44,304 nt of DNA from Ruegeria sp. HKCCD8929. GTDB lineage: Bacteria > Pseudomonadota > Alphaproteobacteria > Rhodobacterales > Rhodobacteraceae. Shown here in pieces: positions 33,272 to 41,244 of this stretch; position 1 is the stretch's first letter; each line of letters opens with the position of its first letter. A program made the translations under genes and the position numbers. A model generated the notes under the pieces. That model was not told where the DNA came from, did no database searches, and worked only from the letters and a program-made list of their open reading frames with translations. Location of the stretch: NCBI RefSeq assembly GCF_013031405.1, contig NZ_WPZY01000026.1, positions 1 through 44,304 of the forward strand, written 5' to 3'.

Positions 33272-33913
33272 TTACTCATCCACTTCAGCACTTCTCGATG
33301 TTTTGTCGGCAATCGTGCGATTGGCCTGCAAGAGCCGAACGTTCTCGTCAAGCTGACGGCGGTGATGCTTATATGCTCTCTCGACGGTCTTGGGCGAAAC
33401 ACTAAATTCTTTTGCGACTTCGGCTAAGACCGCTTCCAGACTGCTAGCCTGCTCGTCACCGATTTGGCGGTATCGAATTTCAACTTGAGCAGCCAAATTT
33501 CTGTCGTGGTCGATTTTTTCCGAGATTCTCTTCATCGAACTCTGGCCTTGCCGGTTAAGCGCCTCAAAGCCAAAACCTTGCCCAAGTGTCAAAGTGGCGG
33601 AATCCCGGTAAGTATTCCAACCCTCAACGATAGTCTTAATCAGCGCCGTTGGAACCTCGACCGTTTGCTGTCTCCAATCCTCAGTTGGGTATGCCAGTTT
33701 CGCATCATCATGAGACAACCCCGCTTCGAGAAGTGGGAATACAGCACCGAGAACTTCAAACGCGACCCAAGCTTCATTGAGCTTTCCATTCTCAACCTCT
33801 AAGTTATTGTTCCGAATTCGAAACAATAACCTATTCAAGAACAGGTCGATTTCATCCTCTGGACGATTCGGTATGTCCTCGGGCGCTATTTTTGGTGGTT
33901 TGGGCCTAGCCAT
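33272..33913 (-). CDS. Island protein of unknown function with C-terminal helix-turn-helix, coupled to integrase
   Basis: This 213-residue protein is mostly helical. Residues about 165-200 (VLAEVAKEFSVSPKTVERAYKHH) form a likely helix-turn-helix. The N-terminus is charged (MARPKPPKIAPEDIPNRPEDE). Its ATG at 33913 overlaps the end of the integrase gene by 8 bases, so the two are translated together. Other parts are not recognised. Its position suggests a role in integration, excision or control of the island. A TTG nine bases upstream is the only alternative start. Confidence 0.72.
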   Translation of the reverse strand: MARPKPPKIAPEDIPNRPEDEIDLFLNRLLFRIRNNNLEVENGKLNEAWVAFEVLGAVFPLLEAGLSHDDAKLAYPTEDWRQQTVEVPTALIKTIVEGWNTYRDSATLTLGQGFGFEALNRQGQSSMKRISEKIDHDRNLAAQVEIRYRQIGDEQASSLEAVLAEVAKEFSVSPKTVERAYKHHRRQLDENVRLLQANRTIADKTSRSAEVDE

Positions 33914-35096
33914 TGCTTTCAATTGCCTTCGTCATTTTAACAACTAAATTCGAACCCCACGCTTCCATCAGCACCCGCCTCTGCTCCAAAAAATCGGTTC
34001 GCTTGTAAGCCCGTTCGACGGACCCACCTACAATGTGGCCTAAGCAGGTTTCAGCTACATCGTGAGGCGCGCCCTGCGTTTCAGCGACCCAGTCCCGGAA
34101 TGAACTCCGAAATCCATGCGGGCGCTCAATCAAGCCCCGGCGTTTCATCAAGCCGGACATGGTCATATCGGATATCACGCCCTTGCGAACACCTGGAAAT
34201 AGAAACCCGTCTCTTGCAAATGGCTTCGCCTGGTCAATGACAGTCAGCGCTTCACTCGACAACGGTACACGAAAGTCGCTGGTCGCGTCCCGGCGGCCCT
34301 TCATTGATTGTGCCGGAATTATCCAAACGTCATCGTCAATCTGATCCAGATTTATATTTCGAAGAGGGTAGGACCTTACAACTGTCAGGATCAGCAGTCG
34401 CAATGCCAGCTCTGCCAAAGTGCCGCCATCCAGCGACCGATAGAACTCCGGGACGTGCTGCCAAGGCATTGCCGGGATGTTCTTCGGCTTGTGGCGTTGT
34501 TTGCCCAACAGCGCACGGGCCTTGTCAGTCGCTTGAAGGTCCACATCGAGACCCAGCGCAGCGGCTTGACGAAAGACGATACTTAACCGGTTCATGGCTT
34601 TTCGCGCTGTGTCTGCTTTCTCATGCCAGATGGGTGTTAGCGTATCCCGAATGTCCTTCTGGTCTATGTCAGCGATTGGAACCTTGCCGAGTTTCGGCAG
34701 TACATGCAGTTCCAAAGGTGAGTACCAGCGACCAGCTTTCCCATCGCCTTTCAGTTCTGCTTTCCGGCTTTCGAAGGCATCAAGGGCCACATCTTTCAGC
34801 ATATGAAGCTTACTGGCTTCTTCGCGCTTGATGCGCTCTCGTTCTTTGATGGGGTCCAACCCCTGTCGAACAACCGCACGCCACTTGTCCGCCTCTAAGC
34901 GTGCTTCACGAAGCGATACGTCGGGGAACCGCCCTAGACCCATTTCGCGCCTGCGGCCATGTACGGTCACACGCAGAAACCATTGAGCGCCGCCATCCTC
35001 GCGCTTGTGGAACCAGAGGCCGCCGCCGTCGGCAATCTTGCCGGAGCCGGTTGCTCTCAAGGTTGCTGCGCTGAGCTTGTTCAGCTGGCGGCTCAT
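33906..35096 (-). CDS. int: Tyrosine integrase, P4/CP4-57 type
   Basis: This 396-residue site-specific recombinase has an N-terminal DUF4102-like arm-binding domain (ADGGGLWFHKREDGGAQWFLR near residue 22; GLGRFPDVSLREAR near 53), a core-binding domain (about 95-200) and a catalytic domain. The catalytic residues are Arg241 (VVRSYPLRN), Lys266, His327-x-x-Arg330 (HGFRSSFRDW), His354 (CLGHIVGG) and the nucleophile Tyr364 (RAYKR). The set appears complete and the length normal. It lies 143 bases inside the right attachment site, as expected for an element integrated in a tRNA gene, and should recombine the 19-bp repeats at 16565 and 35240. Confidence 0.94.
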   Translation of the reverse strand: MSRQLNKLSAATLRATGSGKIADGGGLWFHKREDGGAQWFLRVTVHGRRREMGLGRFPDVSLREARLEADKWRAVVRQGLDPIKERERIKREEASKLHMLKDVALDAFESRKAELKGDGKAGRWYSPLELHVLPKLGKVPIADIDQKDIRDTLTPIWHEKADTARKAMNRLSIVFRQAAALGLDVDLQATDKARALLGKQRHKPKNIPAMPWQHVPEFYRSLDGGTLAELALRLLILTVVRSYPLRNINLDQIDDDVWIIPAQSMKGRRDATSDFRVPLSSEALTVIDQAKPFARDGFLFPGVRKGVISDMTMSGLMKRRGLIERPHGFRSSFRDWVAETQGAPHDVAETCLGHIVGGSVERAYKRTDFLEQRRVLMEAWGSNLVVKMTKAIESNG

Positions 35097-35239
35097 TTCA
35101 ATCCACCTCTCTATCCACCCTCAACATATGGTATCAGGTGGGGTACAGTGAAGTGTCTTGGAACAATAAAACTATGTAATTTCAATAAGAGATGCAAAAT
35201 GTGGAACGCGATGGCTTACCAAGATATAGCGATTGGATG

Positions 35240-35258
35240 CCTATCACCGGCACCATTC
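35240..35258 (+). repeat. Right attachment site (attR) of the island
   Basis: This is an identical 19-bp copy of the tRNA-Thr 3' end and following bases (cctatcaccggcaccattc), in the same orientation as the copy at 16565. Upstream bases no longer match the tRNA, so this is only the duplicated end. It lies 143 bases beyond the integrase start. Confidence 0.88.
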
Positions 35259-35281
35259 ATCCTGTATAAAAACAACATGTT

Positions 35282-35309
35282 GGTGGATTGGCACATAATC
35301 CAATCCACC
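35282..35309. terminator. Perfect inverted repeat just outside attR
   Basis: The stem GGTGGATTGG/CCAATCCACC with the 8-base loop cacataat is perfect over 10 bp. It begins 24 bases after attR, so before integration it would have stood about 24 bases after the tRNA-Thr end and could be that tRNA's original terminator. On the minus strand a T-run (GTTTTTAT) follows about ten bases after the stem, so it could also serve the gene ending at 35444. Confidence 0.5.
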
Positions 35310-35443
35310 GGTTTGGCAGTTTTGGGAATGGGTGAGTGTCGCCGACAGCTTGCGCCGTCTTCGCGAGACACCTGACTTCCCTTGAGCGATTTCAAACGGC
35401 TTGTTGAAAACGTCAATGTCTCGTCGGCAAGGTCCGACTTGAC

Positions 35444-35962
35444 CTAAAATTCGCAACCGCCGAACTGCGCCGTAGACGTGCCGCCGGTGACCGCGGATAA
35501 ACCGAAGCATACCGCCGTCGCCAGTCCGACGGCGACGTCCTCGATATCCGCTTGAGGCTCGGCACCGCGAGTCCCCAATACCTGGACGGATGCGCTGAAC
35601 GAGCATGACTTGCCGCTGGCCACCTCAAGTCTGCCGACGACAAATTCGGCGAACACGGGTTCAGGCTGATCATAAGCCTCTGACACAAAGTCTACGACCG
35701 AAAACTGGCGCAACTCCGATAGTTCGATATCTTTTGAACGTCTGACAATATCCCCGCGTATATCGCGAAATTCGACGTGGCCCGAGAGTTCGCATTTGGG
35801 TGGATCCAGGCGCATGTGGACGCGCAGATTGGCATCAGCAGGCAGGGAGATTTGGGCAAGCGGAAGCACCTTGGTTTGGTCATCTTGCGCGTTGGTCACC
35901 ATGGGTAGCATTGCGGCAGTCAGGAGTGCTGCAACGAAGGAAATTCTGGAAAAGGCGGTCAT
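35444..35962 (-). CDS. Exported protein of unknown function
   Basis: This 172-residue protein has a Sec signal peptide (MTAFSRISFVAALLTAAMLP, cleaved after TNA-QDD). The mature part is beta-rich (ANLRVHMRLDPPKCELSGHVEF) and ends in a Gly/Ala/Cys-rich tail (GLSAVTGGTSTAQFGGCEF). Four Cys residues could form disulfides. I chose the ATG at 35962, which has GGAG nine bases upstream, over longer forms lacking a signal sequence. No family is recognised. It is the first chromosomal gene outside the island on this side and is divergent from the glycerol transporter operon. Confidence 0.68.
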   Translation of the reverse strand: MTAFSRISFVAALLTAAMLPMVTNAQDDQTKVLPLAQISLPADANLRVHMRLDPPKCELSGHVEFRDIRGDIVRRSKDIELSELRQFSVVDFVSEAYDQPEPVFAEFVVGRLEVASGKSCSFSASVQVLGTRGAEPQADIEDVAVGLATAVCFGLSAVTGGTSTAQFGGCEF

Positions 35963-36415
35963 GGTGGGTCGCTCCATTTGGCCTGCGAGAATTTGCGTTT
36001 TCCTGACCTCAATGCTGAGCCGGTGCCTTGCGGCAACAGTTATTCGGGCACCGATGTCATTATGCCATACCTTCCGGTCATCGGCCAAAAATCGTCCGAA
36101 GTAAGGACATCAGACGGCATCCTTCTTTCAATAATTGCCATCATCTGTCTCCGTTCGTGTAGGAACAAGAGAACCGTGGTGATCCACTTATTGCGCTGTT
36201 CCCGATGCCATCGAACCGGCTTCGCAGCATGGAGTCGTGTGGGATGCGGTCATCGGGTTTTTTTGAAAACATGTTGATTTCAAATCATAAAATCAGCGTA
36301 AGATGCTTACCTCAACCATTTACTAAAAATTTAGTTTGACATCAAAGCGAGAATTCGCCGATGCTGACTGCCATCCGGTAATACCCGGAAGAACAACAAA
36401 TTTGGGAGGAGACAG
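35963..36415. promoter_or_regulatory. Divergent promoter region before the glycerol transporter operon, with two palindromes
   Basis: About 450 bases without a supportable gene. Two palindromes lie in the AT-rich part: TGATTT-c-AAATCA (36275-36287) and ACTAAA-aa-TTTAGT (36322-36335). A TTGACA hexamer (36336-36341) touches the second; the matching -10 is weak. These are candidate operators for a sugar-type repressor (DeoR, LacI or GntR family). The operon's ribosome site is GGGAGGAG, ending five bases before the ATG at 36416. Confidence 0.45.
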
Positions 36416-38155
36416 ATGCGGAAACATCTGCTTTCCGCAGTGGCGGCGGCTGCCGTCATTGCGGGACACGGCCCCGTTTGGGCCGACGAAGCCGCGGCGC
36501 AACGTTGGATCGACGACGAATTCCAGCCATCGACCCTGTCGAAAGACGAACAGATGGCCGAGATGCAGTGGTTCATCGAGGCTGCACAGCCCTATGCTGG
36601 CATGGAAATCAACGTCCTGTCCGAAGGCATTCCGACCCACTCCTACGAGTCCGAGGTCCTGACTAAGGCGTTTGAGGAAATCACCGGCATCAAGGTCAAC
36701 CACCAGATCCTCGGTGAGGGCGAAGTGGTTCAGGCCGTTCAGACTCAGCTTCAGACGGGCCGGAACCTCTATGACGGCTATGTCAACGACAGCGACCTGA
36801 TCGGCACGCATTCGCGTCTGCAGTTGGCTTACCCGCTGACCGACATGATGGGCGGCGACTGGGCAGGCACGACCTCGCCAACGCTGGATCTGGATGACTT
36901 CATGGGCATTCAGTTCACTACCGGCCCGGACGGCAAGCTGTATCAGCTGCCGGATCAGCAATTCGCGAACCTCTACTGGTTCCGCAAGGACTGGTTCGAT
37001 GACGAAGCCAACAAGGCTGCGTTCAAGGAAAAGTATGGCTATGATTTGGGCGTTCCGGTCAATTGGTCTGCCTACGAAGACATTGCCGAGTTCTTCACCA
37101 ACGATGTGAAGGAAGTCGACGGCGTCGCGATCTATGGCCACATGGATTACGGCAAGCGCGCGCCTGACCTGGGCTGGCGCATGACCGACGCCTGGCTGTC
37201 GATGGCCGGTGCTGGTGACGTGGGCGAGCCCAACGGTGTTCCGGTCGATGAATGGGGCATCCGCATGGAAGCGGGCACCTGTAACCCGGTCGGCGCTTCG
37301 GTGTCGCGCGGTGGTGCTGCAAACGGTCCGGCTGCGGTCTATGCGATCCGCAAATGGGATGAATGGCTGCGAGCCTATGCGCCTCCAGGTGCGGCGTCTT
37401 ACGACTTCTACCAGTCGCTGCCGGCGCTCAGCCAGGGCAACGTGGCCCAGCAGATCTTCTGGTACACCGCCTTCACCGCCGACATGGTGAAGCCGAAGTC
37501 CGAAGGCAACAACACCGTGGATGACGAGGGCACGCCGCTGTGGCGGATGGCGCCCAGCCCGCACGGCCCCTACTGGGAAGAAGGCCAGAAGGTTGGCTAT
37601 CAGGACGTGGGGTCGTGGACCTTCCTGAAATCGACCCCCTCGGATCGTGCTCAGGCCGCATGGCTCTACGCCCAGTTCGTGACTTCCAAGACTGTCGATG
37701 TGAAGAAGTCCCACGTGGGTCTGACCTTTATCCGCGACAGCTCGGTCAACCACGAGAGTTTCACCGAGCGCGCCCCCAAGCTGGGTGGTCTGGTCGAGTT
37801 CTACCGCTCGCCCGACCGTGTGGCATGGTCGCCGACGGGCATCAACGTGCCGGACTATCCGAAGCTGGCCCAGATCTGGTGGCAGCAGATCGGTGACGTG
37901 AACTCGGGCGCCTTCACCCCACAAGAGGCGATGGACCGACTGGCCGAAGAGATGGACATTACCATGGGCCGTATGCAGGCCGCGGATGAAAGCGCCGGTG
38001 TCTACGGTGGCTGCGGTCCGCGCCTGAACGAACCGCAGGATCCGTCCGTCTGGCTGGAGAAGGCGGGTTCGCCAAAGGCCAAGCTGGAGAACGAAAAGCC
38101 GCAGGGCCAGACCGTCAACTACGACGAACTGGTTGCGCGCTGGCAGTCCCAGTAA
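36416..38155 (+). CDS. glpV: ABC transporter substrate-binding protein, probably for glycerol (GlpV-like)
   Basis: This 579-residue periplasmic receptor of the family 1 solute-binding type has a signal peptide of about 23 residues (LLSAVAAAAVIAGHGPVWA-DEA). Recognisable stretches include PYAGMEINVLSEGIPTHSYE near residue 60, DGYVNDSDLIGTHSRLQ near 122, and GVYGGCGPRLNEPQDPS near 530. The large size and the gene set behind it (two ATPases, two permeases, a DUF2160 protein) match the glycerol transporter GlpSTPQUV described in Rhizobium. The strong ribosome site GGGAGGAG suggests high expression, as usual for receptors. A 92-base gap separates it from glpS. The substrate is inferred from gene order, not from binding residues. 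Confidence 0.85.
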   Translation: MRKHLLSAVAAAAVIAGHGPVWADEAAAQRWIDDEFQPSTLSKDEQMAEMQWFIEAAQPYAGMEINVLSEGIPTHSYESEVLTKAFEEITGIKVNHQILGEGEVVQAVQTQLQTGRNLYDGYVNDSDLIGTHSRLQLAYPLTDMMGGDWAGTTSPTLDLDDFMGIQFTTGPDGKLYQLPDQQFANLYWFRKDWFDDEANKAAFKEKYGYDLGVPVNWSAYEDIAEFFTNDVKEVDGVAIYGHMDYGKRAPDLGWRMTDAWLSMAGAGDVGEPNGVPVDEWGIRMEAGTCNPVGASVSRGGAANGPAAVYAIRKWDEWLRAYAPPGAASYDFYQSLPALSQGNVAQQIFWYTAFTADMVKPKSEGNNTVDDEGTPLWRMAPSPHGPYWEEGQKVGYQDVGSWTFLKSTPSDRAQAAWLYAQFVTSKTVDVKKSHVGLTFIRDSSVNHESFTERAPKLGGLVEFYRSPDRVAWSPTGINVPDYPKLAQIWWQQIGDVNSGAFTPQEAMDRLAEEMDITMGRMQAADESAGVYGGCGPRLNEPQDPSVWLEKAGSPKAKLENEKPQGQTVNYDELVARWQSQ

Positions 38156-38247
38156 GCCGATGAAACCCGGGGTCGCCGCATCAGGCGGCCCCCACCAACC
38201 AAGAAAGACGCCTGCATTTCGGGCATTGCGGGACCGGACCCACGGAC

Positions 38248-39306
38248 ATGATCGAACTTCAAGACGCAGTCAAACAAGTGGGCAACGTCACCCACATCAA
38301 ACCAACCACACTCACCCTGCAAGCCGGCCATTTCAACGTGCTGTTGGGGGCAACCGGATCCGGCAAGACCTCGTTGATCAAGCTGATGGCCGGGCTGGAC
38401 CCGATCGCGCAGGGCAGGGTGCTGATGGACGGGCAGGACGTGACCCGGCTGAACACGCAGAAACGCAACATCAGTCTGGTGCACCAATTTTTCGTCAACT
38501 ACCCGCACATGTCGGTTTTCGAGAACATCGCCTCACCCCTTCGGGTCGCGGGCATGGTCGAAAGCGAGGTTCAGGGCCGGGTGGAAGAGGCCGCTGATCT
38601 GTTGCAGTTGCGCCCGATGCTTGGCCGCCGCCCGCATGAGTTGTCCGGTGGTCAGCAACAGCGTACCGCGCTGGCGCGCGCCATTGCCAAGGAAAGCCGT
38701 GCTGTGTTCCTCGACGAACCGCTGGCCAACCTGGATTACAAGCTGCGCGAGGAACTGCGCGAGCAGTTGCCCGATCTGTTCGCAGGGCGCGGTGCGGTTG
38801 TGGTCTACGCCACCTCGGAACCCGAAGAGGCGCTGCTGCTGGGTGGCCATACCGCGCTGATGGAGGACGGCCGCGTGACCCAGTTCGGTCCCACGGCAGA
38901 CATCTACCGCAATCCCGAGAACATCGCCGCGGCACGGGTGTTTTCGGACCCGCCGATCAATCTGGCGAAAATCACCATCTCGTCGGCGCAGGCGCAGCTG
39001 GCAGGTGGAGGCAGTTGGGCCGTTTTTGATGCCACACATCTGCCCGATGGAGAATACACCGTCGCCGTGCGCCCGCACCGCGTGACACCGTTTCGGACCT
39101 CGGAGGCCGATGTGGAACTGACAGGCCGGGTGATCGTGACCGAGCTTTCGGGTTCGGATTCCAGCGCGCATTTCCAGCATGGTGATGACGCCTGGGTGTC
39201 GCTGGCGACCGGGGTGCATCCCTATCAGGTGGGTGAGGATCATAGTTTCTACATGAACCCGGCCCATTGCCGGTATTTCGGCCAGGACGGAAAGCGGGTG
39301 GTGTAA
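38248..39306 (+). CDS. glpS: Glycerol-type ABC transporter ATPase (GlpS-like)
   Basis: This 352-residue ATPase has Walker A at 34-42 (GATGSGKTS), Q-loop in LVHQFFVNYPHMSVFENIASP, the signature LSGGQQQRTAL near 132, Walker B AVFLDEPLANLD near 154 and the H-loop position replaced by Ser (YATSEPEEAL, where most have THDQ). The C-terminal third is the regulatory OB-type domain seen in sugar importers. The stop is one base from the glpT start. It pairs with GlpT as a heterodimer; the missing H-loop His could make its site slower (inference). Confidence 0.9.
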   Translation: MIELQDAVKQVGNVTHIKPTTLTLQAGHFNVLLGATGSGKTSLIKLMAGLDPIAQGRVLMDGQDVTRLNTQKRNISLVHQFFVNYPHMSVFENIASPLRVAGMVESEVQGRVEEAADLLQLRPMLGRRPHELSGGQQQRTALARAIAKESRAVFLDEPLANLDYKLREELREQLPDLFAGRGAVVVYATSEPEEALLLGGHTALMEDGRVTQFGPTADIYRNPENIAAARVFSDPPINLAKITISSAQAQLAGGGSWAVFDATHLPDGEYTVAVRPHRVTPFRTSEADVELTGRVIVTELSGSDSSAHFQHGDDAWVSLATGVHPYQVGEDHSFYMNPAHCRYFGQDGKRVV

Positions 39307-39307
39307 G

Positions 39308-40384
39308 ATGGCACAGATCAGACTTTCGAACCTCAAACACAGCTATATGCCCGCGCCGCAGGGTCCGCAGGACTATGCGCTCAAGGAAATCGACGTGACG
39401 TGGCGCGATGGTGGGGCCTATGCGCTGCTGGGGCCGTCCGGTTGCGGGAAATCCACGTTGCTCAACATCATTTCCGGCCTGCTGACCCCGTCCGAGGGGC
39501 AGGTTCTGTTCGGCGATCAGGACGTCACCAGCCTGCCCCCGGATCAACGCAACATCGCGCAGGTGTTCCAGTTTCCGGTGATCTACGACACGATGACCGT
39601 GGGCGAAAACCTGGCCTTCCCCTTGAAAAACCGGGGCGTCGATGCTGCGACGATCAAACGTCGTGTGGATGAGATCGCCGAAATGCTGGATGTGACCGAG
39701 ATGCTGCATACGCGCGCCTCGGGCCTCAGCCCCGACAACAAGCAAAAGATCTCGATGGGCCGGGGTCTGGTGCGCGATGACGTAAATGCAGTGATGTTCG
39801 ACGAACCTCTCACCGTGATCGACCCGCATCTGAAATGGAAACTGCGGTCCAAGCTGAAGGAACTTCATCAGCGGGTGAAGGCCACGATGATCTATGTGAC
39901 CCATGACCAGACCGAGGCGCTGACCTTTGCCGACGAGGTTGTGGTGATGCAGGATGGTGAGGTTGTGCAGATCGGCACGCCGGTCGAGCTGTTCGAACGT
40001 CCTCAACACACATTCGTGGGGCACTTCATCGGCTCGCCGGGGATGAATGTGCTGCCCTGCGAAGTTCGCGGCGATCGCGCGGTGTTCGAAGGGCACGACG
40101 TCACCGTCGAAGGGCCGATCAGCGGCAGCGGCGGCGACACGAATCTGGGCATCCGTCCCGAATATGTCGGCTTTGGCGATACTGGCATCCCGGCGCATGT
40201 GACCAAGGTATCCGATATCGGGCGGCATTATGTCGTCAGCGCCATGGTCGGCAACACGGCGCTGAAAGCGGTGACGGAAGACGAAGTGCCCGAGCCCGGA
40301 ACGCAGGTTCACCTGCAATTCAAACCAGAACAATCCCGCGTCTACCGCGACGGCTGGATCGCAACCGAGGAGCGGGCGCAATGA
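39308..40384 (+). CDS. glpT: Glycerol-type ABC transporter ATPase (GlpT-like) with altered signature motif
   Basis: This 358-residue ATPase has Walker A at 42-50 (GPSGCGKST), Q-loop VFQFPVIYDTMTVGENLAFP, Walker B AVMFDEPLTVIDPHLK and a normal H-loop (YVTHDQTEAL). The signature motif, normally LSGGQ, reads LSPDNKQKISMGRGL, an alteration I recall in other GlpT proteins. In the GlpS-GlpT heterodimer each site would then combine one normal and one altered element. The C-terminal regulatory domain is present. The last bases overlap the glpP start (ATGA type overlap). Confidence 0.9.
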   Translation: MAQIRLSNLKHSYMPAPQGPQDYALKEIDVTWRDGGAYALLGPSGCGKSTLLNIISGLLTPSEGQVLFGDQDVTSLPPDQRNIAQVFQFPVIYDTMTVGENLAFPLKNRGVDAATIKRRVDEIAEMLDVTEMLHTRASGLSPDNKQKISMGRGLVRDDVNAVMFDEPLTVIDPHLKWKLRSKLKELHQRVKATMIYVTHDQTEALTFADEVVVMQDGEVVQIGTPVELFERPQHTFVGHFIGSPGMNVLPCEVRGDRAVFEGHDVTVEGPISGSGGDTNLGIRPEYVGFGDTGIPAHVTKVSDIGRHYVVSAMVGNTALKAVTEDEVPEPGTQVHLQFKPEQSRVYRDGWIATEERAQ

Positions 40385-41244
40385 GAACCGAAAACCAAAA
40401 GGCATGGTTCTTTGTCTTGCCGGTTCTGGCACTGGTGGCCTTCAACGCGCTAGTGCCGATGATGACGGTGGTCAACTACTCGGTGCAGGAAACCTTCGGC
40501 AACAACCAGTTCTTCTGGGAAGGGCTGGGCTGGTTCGAACAGATTCTGCGGTCTGAACGGTTCCAGGCCGCACTGGGGCGGCAGTTCCTGTTCACCGCTC
40601 TGATCCTGCTGATCGAGGTGCCGCTGGGGATCATCGTGGCCCTGTCCATGCCGCGCAAGGGCCTGTGGGTGCCGGTCTGCCTGGTCCTGATGGCCTTGCC
40701 CATGCTGATCCCGTGGAACGTGGTGGGATCCATGTGGAACATCTTCACGCTGCCCAAAGTCGGCTTGCTGGGGTATTTCCTGAATGACGTGCTGGGCGTC
40801 AACTATGACATGACTCAACAGCCGATTTCGGCGTGGATTACCATCATCGTCATGGATGTCTGGCACTGGACCTCGCTGGTCGTGCTGCTGTGCTACGCCG
40901 GATTGGTCTCGATCCCCGACGCTTATTATCAGGCCGCCAAGATCGACGGTGCGTCGAACTGGTCGGTGTTCCGCTACATCCAGTTGCCCAAGATGAAGAC
41001 GGTTCTGACCATTGCGGTGCTTCTGCGCTTTATGGACAGTTTCAACATCTATACCGAGCCCTTCGTTCTGACCGGCGGCGGCCCCGGAAACTCAACCACC
41101 CTGCTTTCGATCGACCTTGTGAAGATCGCGCTTGGACAGTTCGACCTCGGCCCTGCGGCCGCGATGAGCCTGATCTATTTCGCCATCACGCTGCTGGTTT
41201 CATGGGTCTTCTACACGCTGATGACAAAGGACGACGCGCAATGA
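40381..41244 (+). CDS. glpP: Glycerol-type ABC transporter permease (GlpP-like)
   Basis: This 287-residue inner-membrane protein has six predicted helices of the MalF/UgpA type. The EAA loop that contacts the ATPase is visible as YYQAAKIDGASNWSVFRYIQLPKMK near residue 182. It begins within the end of glpT (4-base overlap) and ends in a 4-base overlap with the next permease, so translation is tightly coupled. TEPFVLTGGGPGNSTTLLSI near residue 225 is the usual sugar-permease block. Confidence 0.92.
   Translation: MRTENQKAWFFVLPVLALVAFNALVPMMTVVNYSVQETFGNNQFFWEGLGWFEQILRSERFQAALGRQFLFTALILLIEVPLGIIVALSMPRKGLWVPVCLVLMALPMLIPWNVVGSMWNIFTLPKVGLLGYFLNDVLGVNYDMTQQPISAWITIIVMDVWHWTSLVVLLCYAGLVSIPDAYYQAAKIDGASNWSVFRYIQLPKMKTVLTIAVLLRFMDSFNIYTEPFVLTGGGPGNSTTLLSIDLVKIALGQFDLGPAAAMSLIYFAITLLVSWVFYTLMTKDDAQ

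Larger units (their letters stand above)
16565..35258. mobile_element. Integrated genomic island in tRNA-Thr (about 18.7 kb)
   Basis: The island is bounded by the 19-bp direct repeat made from the tRNA-Thr 3' end. It carries a P4-type tyrosine integrase next to the right end, an AlpA-like regulator, a truncated primase, an XRE regulator with operators, phage-like small genes and an IS66 scrap. Cargo includes a cysteine hydrolase, a retropepsin pair, a DJ-1/PfpI protein and the protease/peptidylarginine deiminase cluster. Parts, especially 26400-32100, look clearly richer in A+T than the flanking chromosome. No conjugation or capsid genes are present, so it is not self-transmissible by itself. 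The replication gene is broken, but the integrase looks intact. Confidence 0.87.

Noticed and set aside
36323..37924. 533-codon minus-strand open frame
   Set aside because: It is antisense to glpV in GC-rich DNA; the plus-strand protein has a signal peptide and family motifs.
38972..40432. 486-codon minus-strand open frame
   Set aside because: It is antisense to glpS and glpT, whose ATPase motifs are unambiguous.
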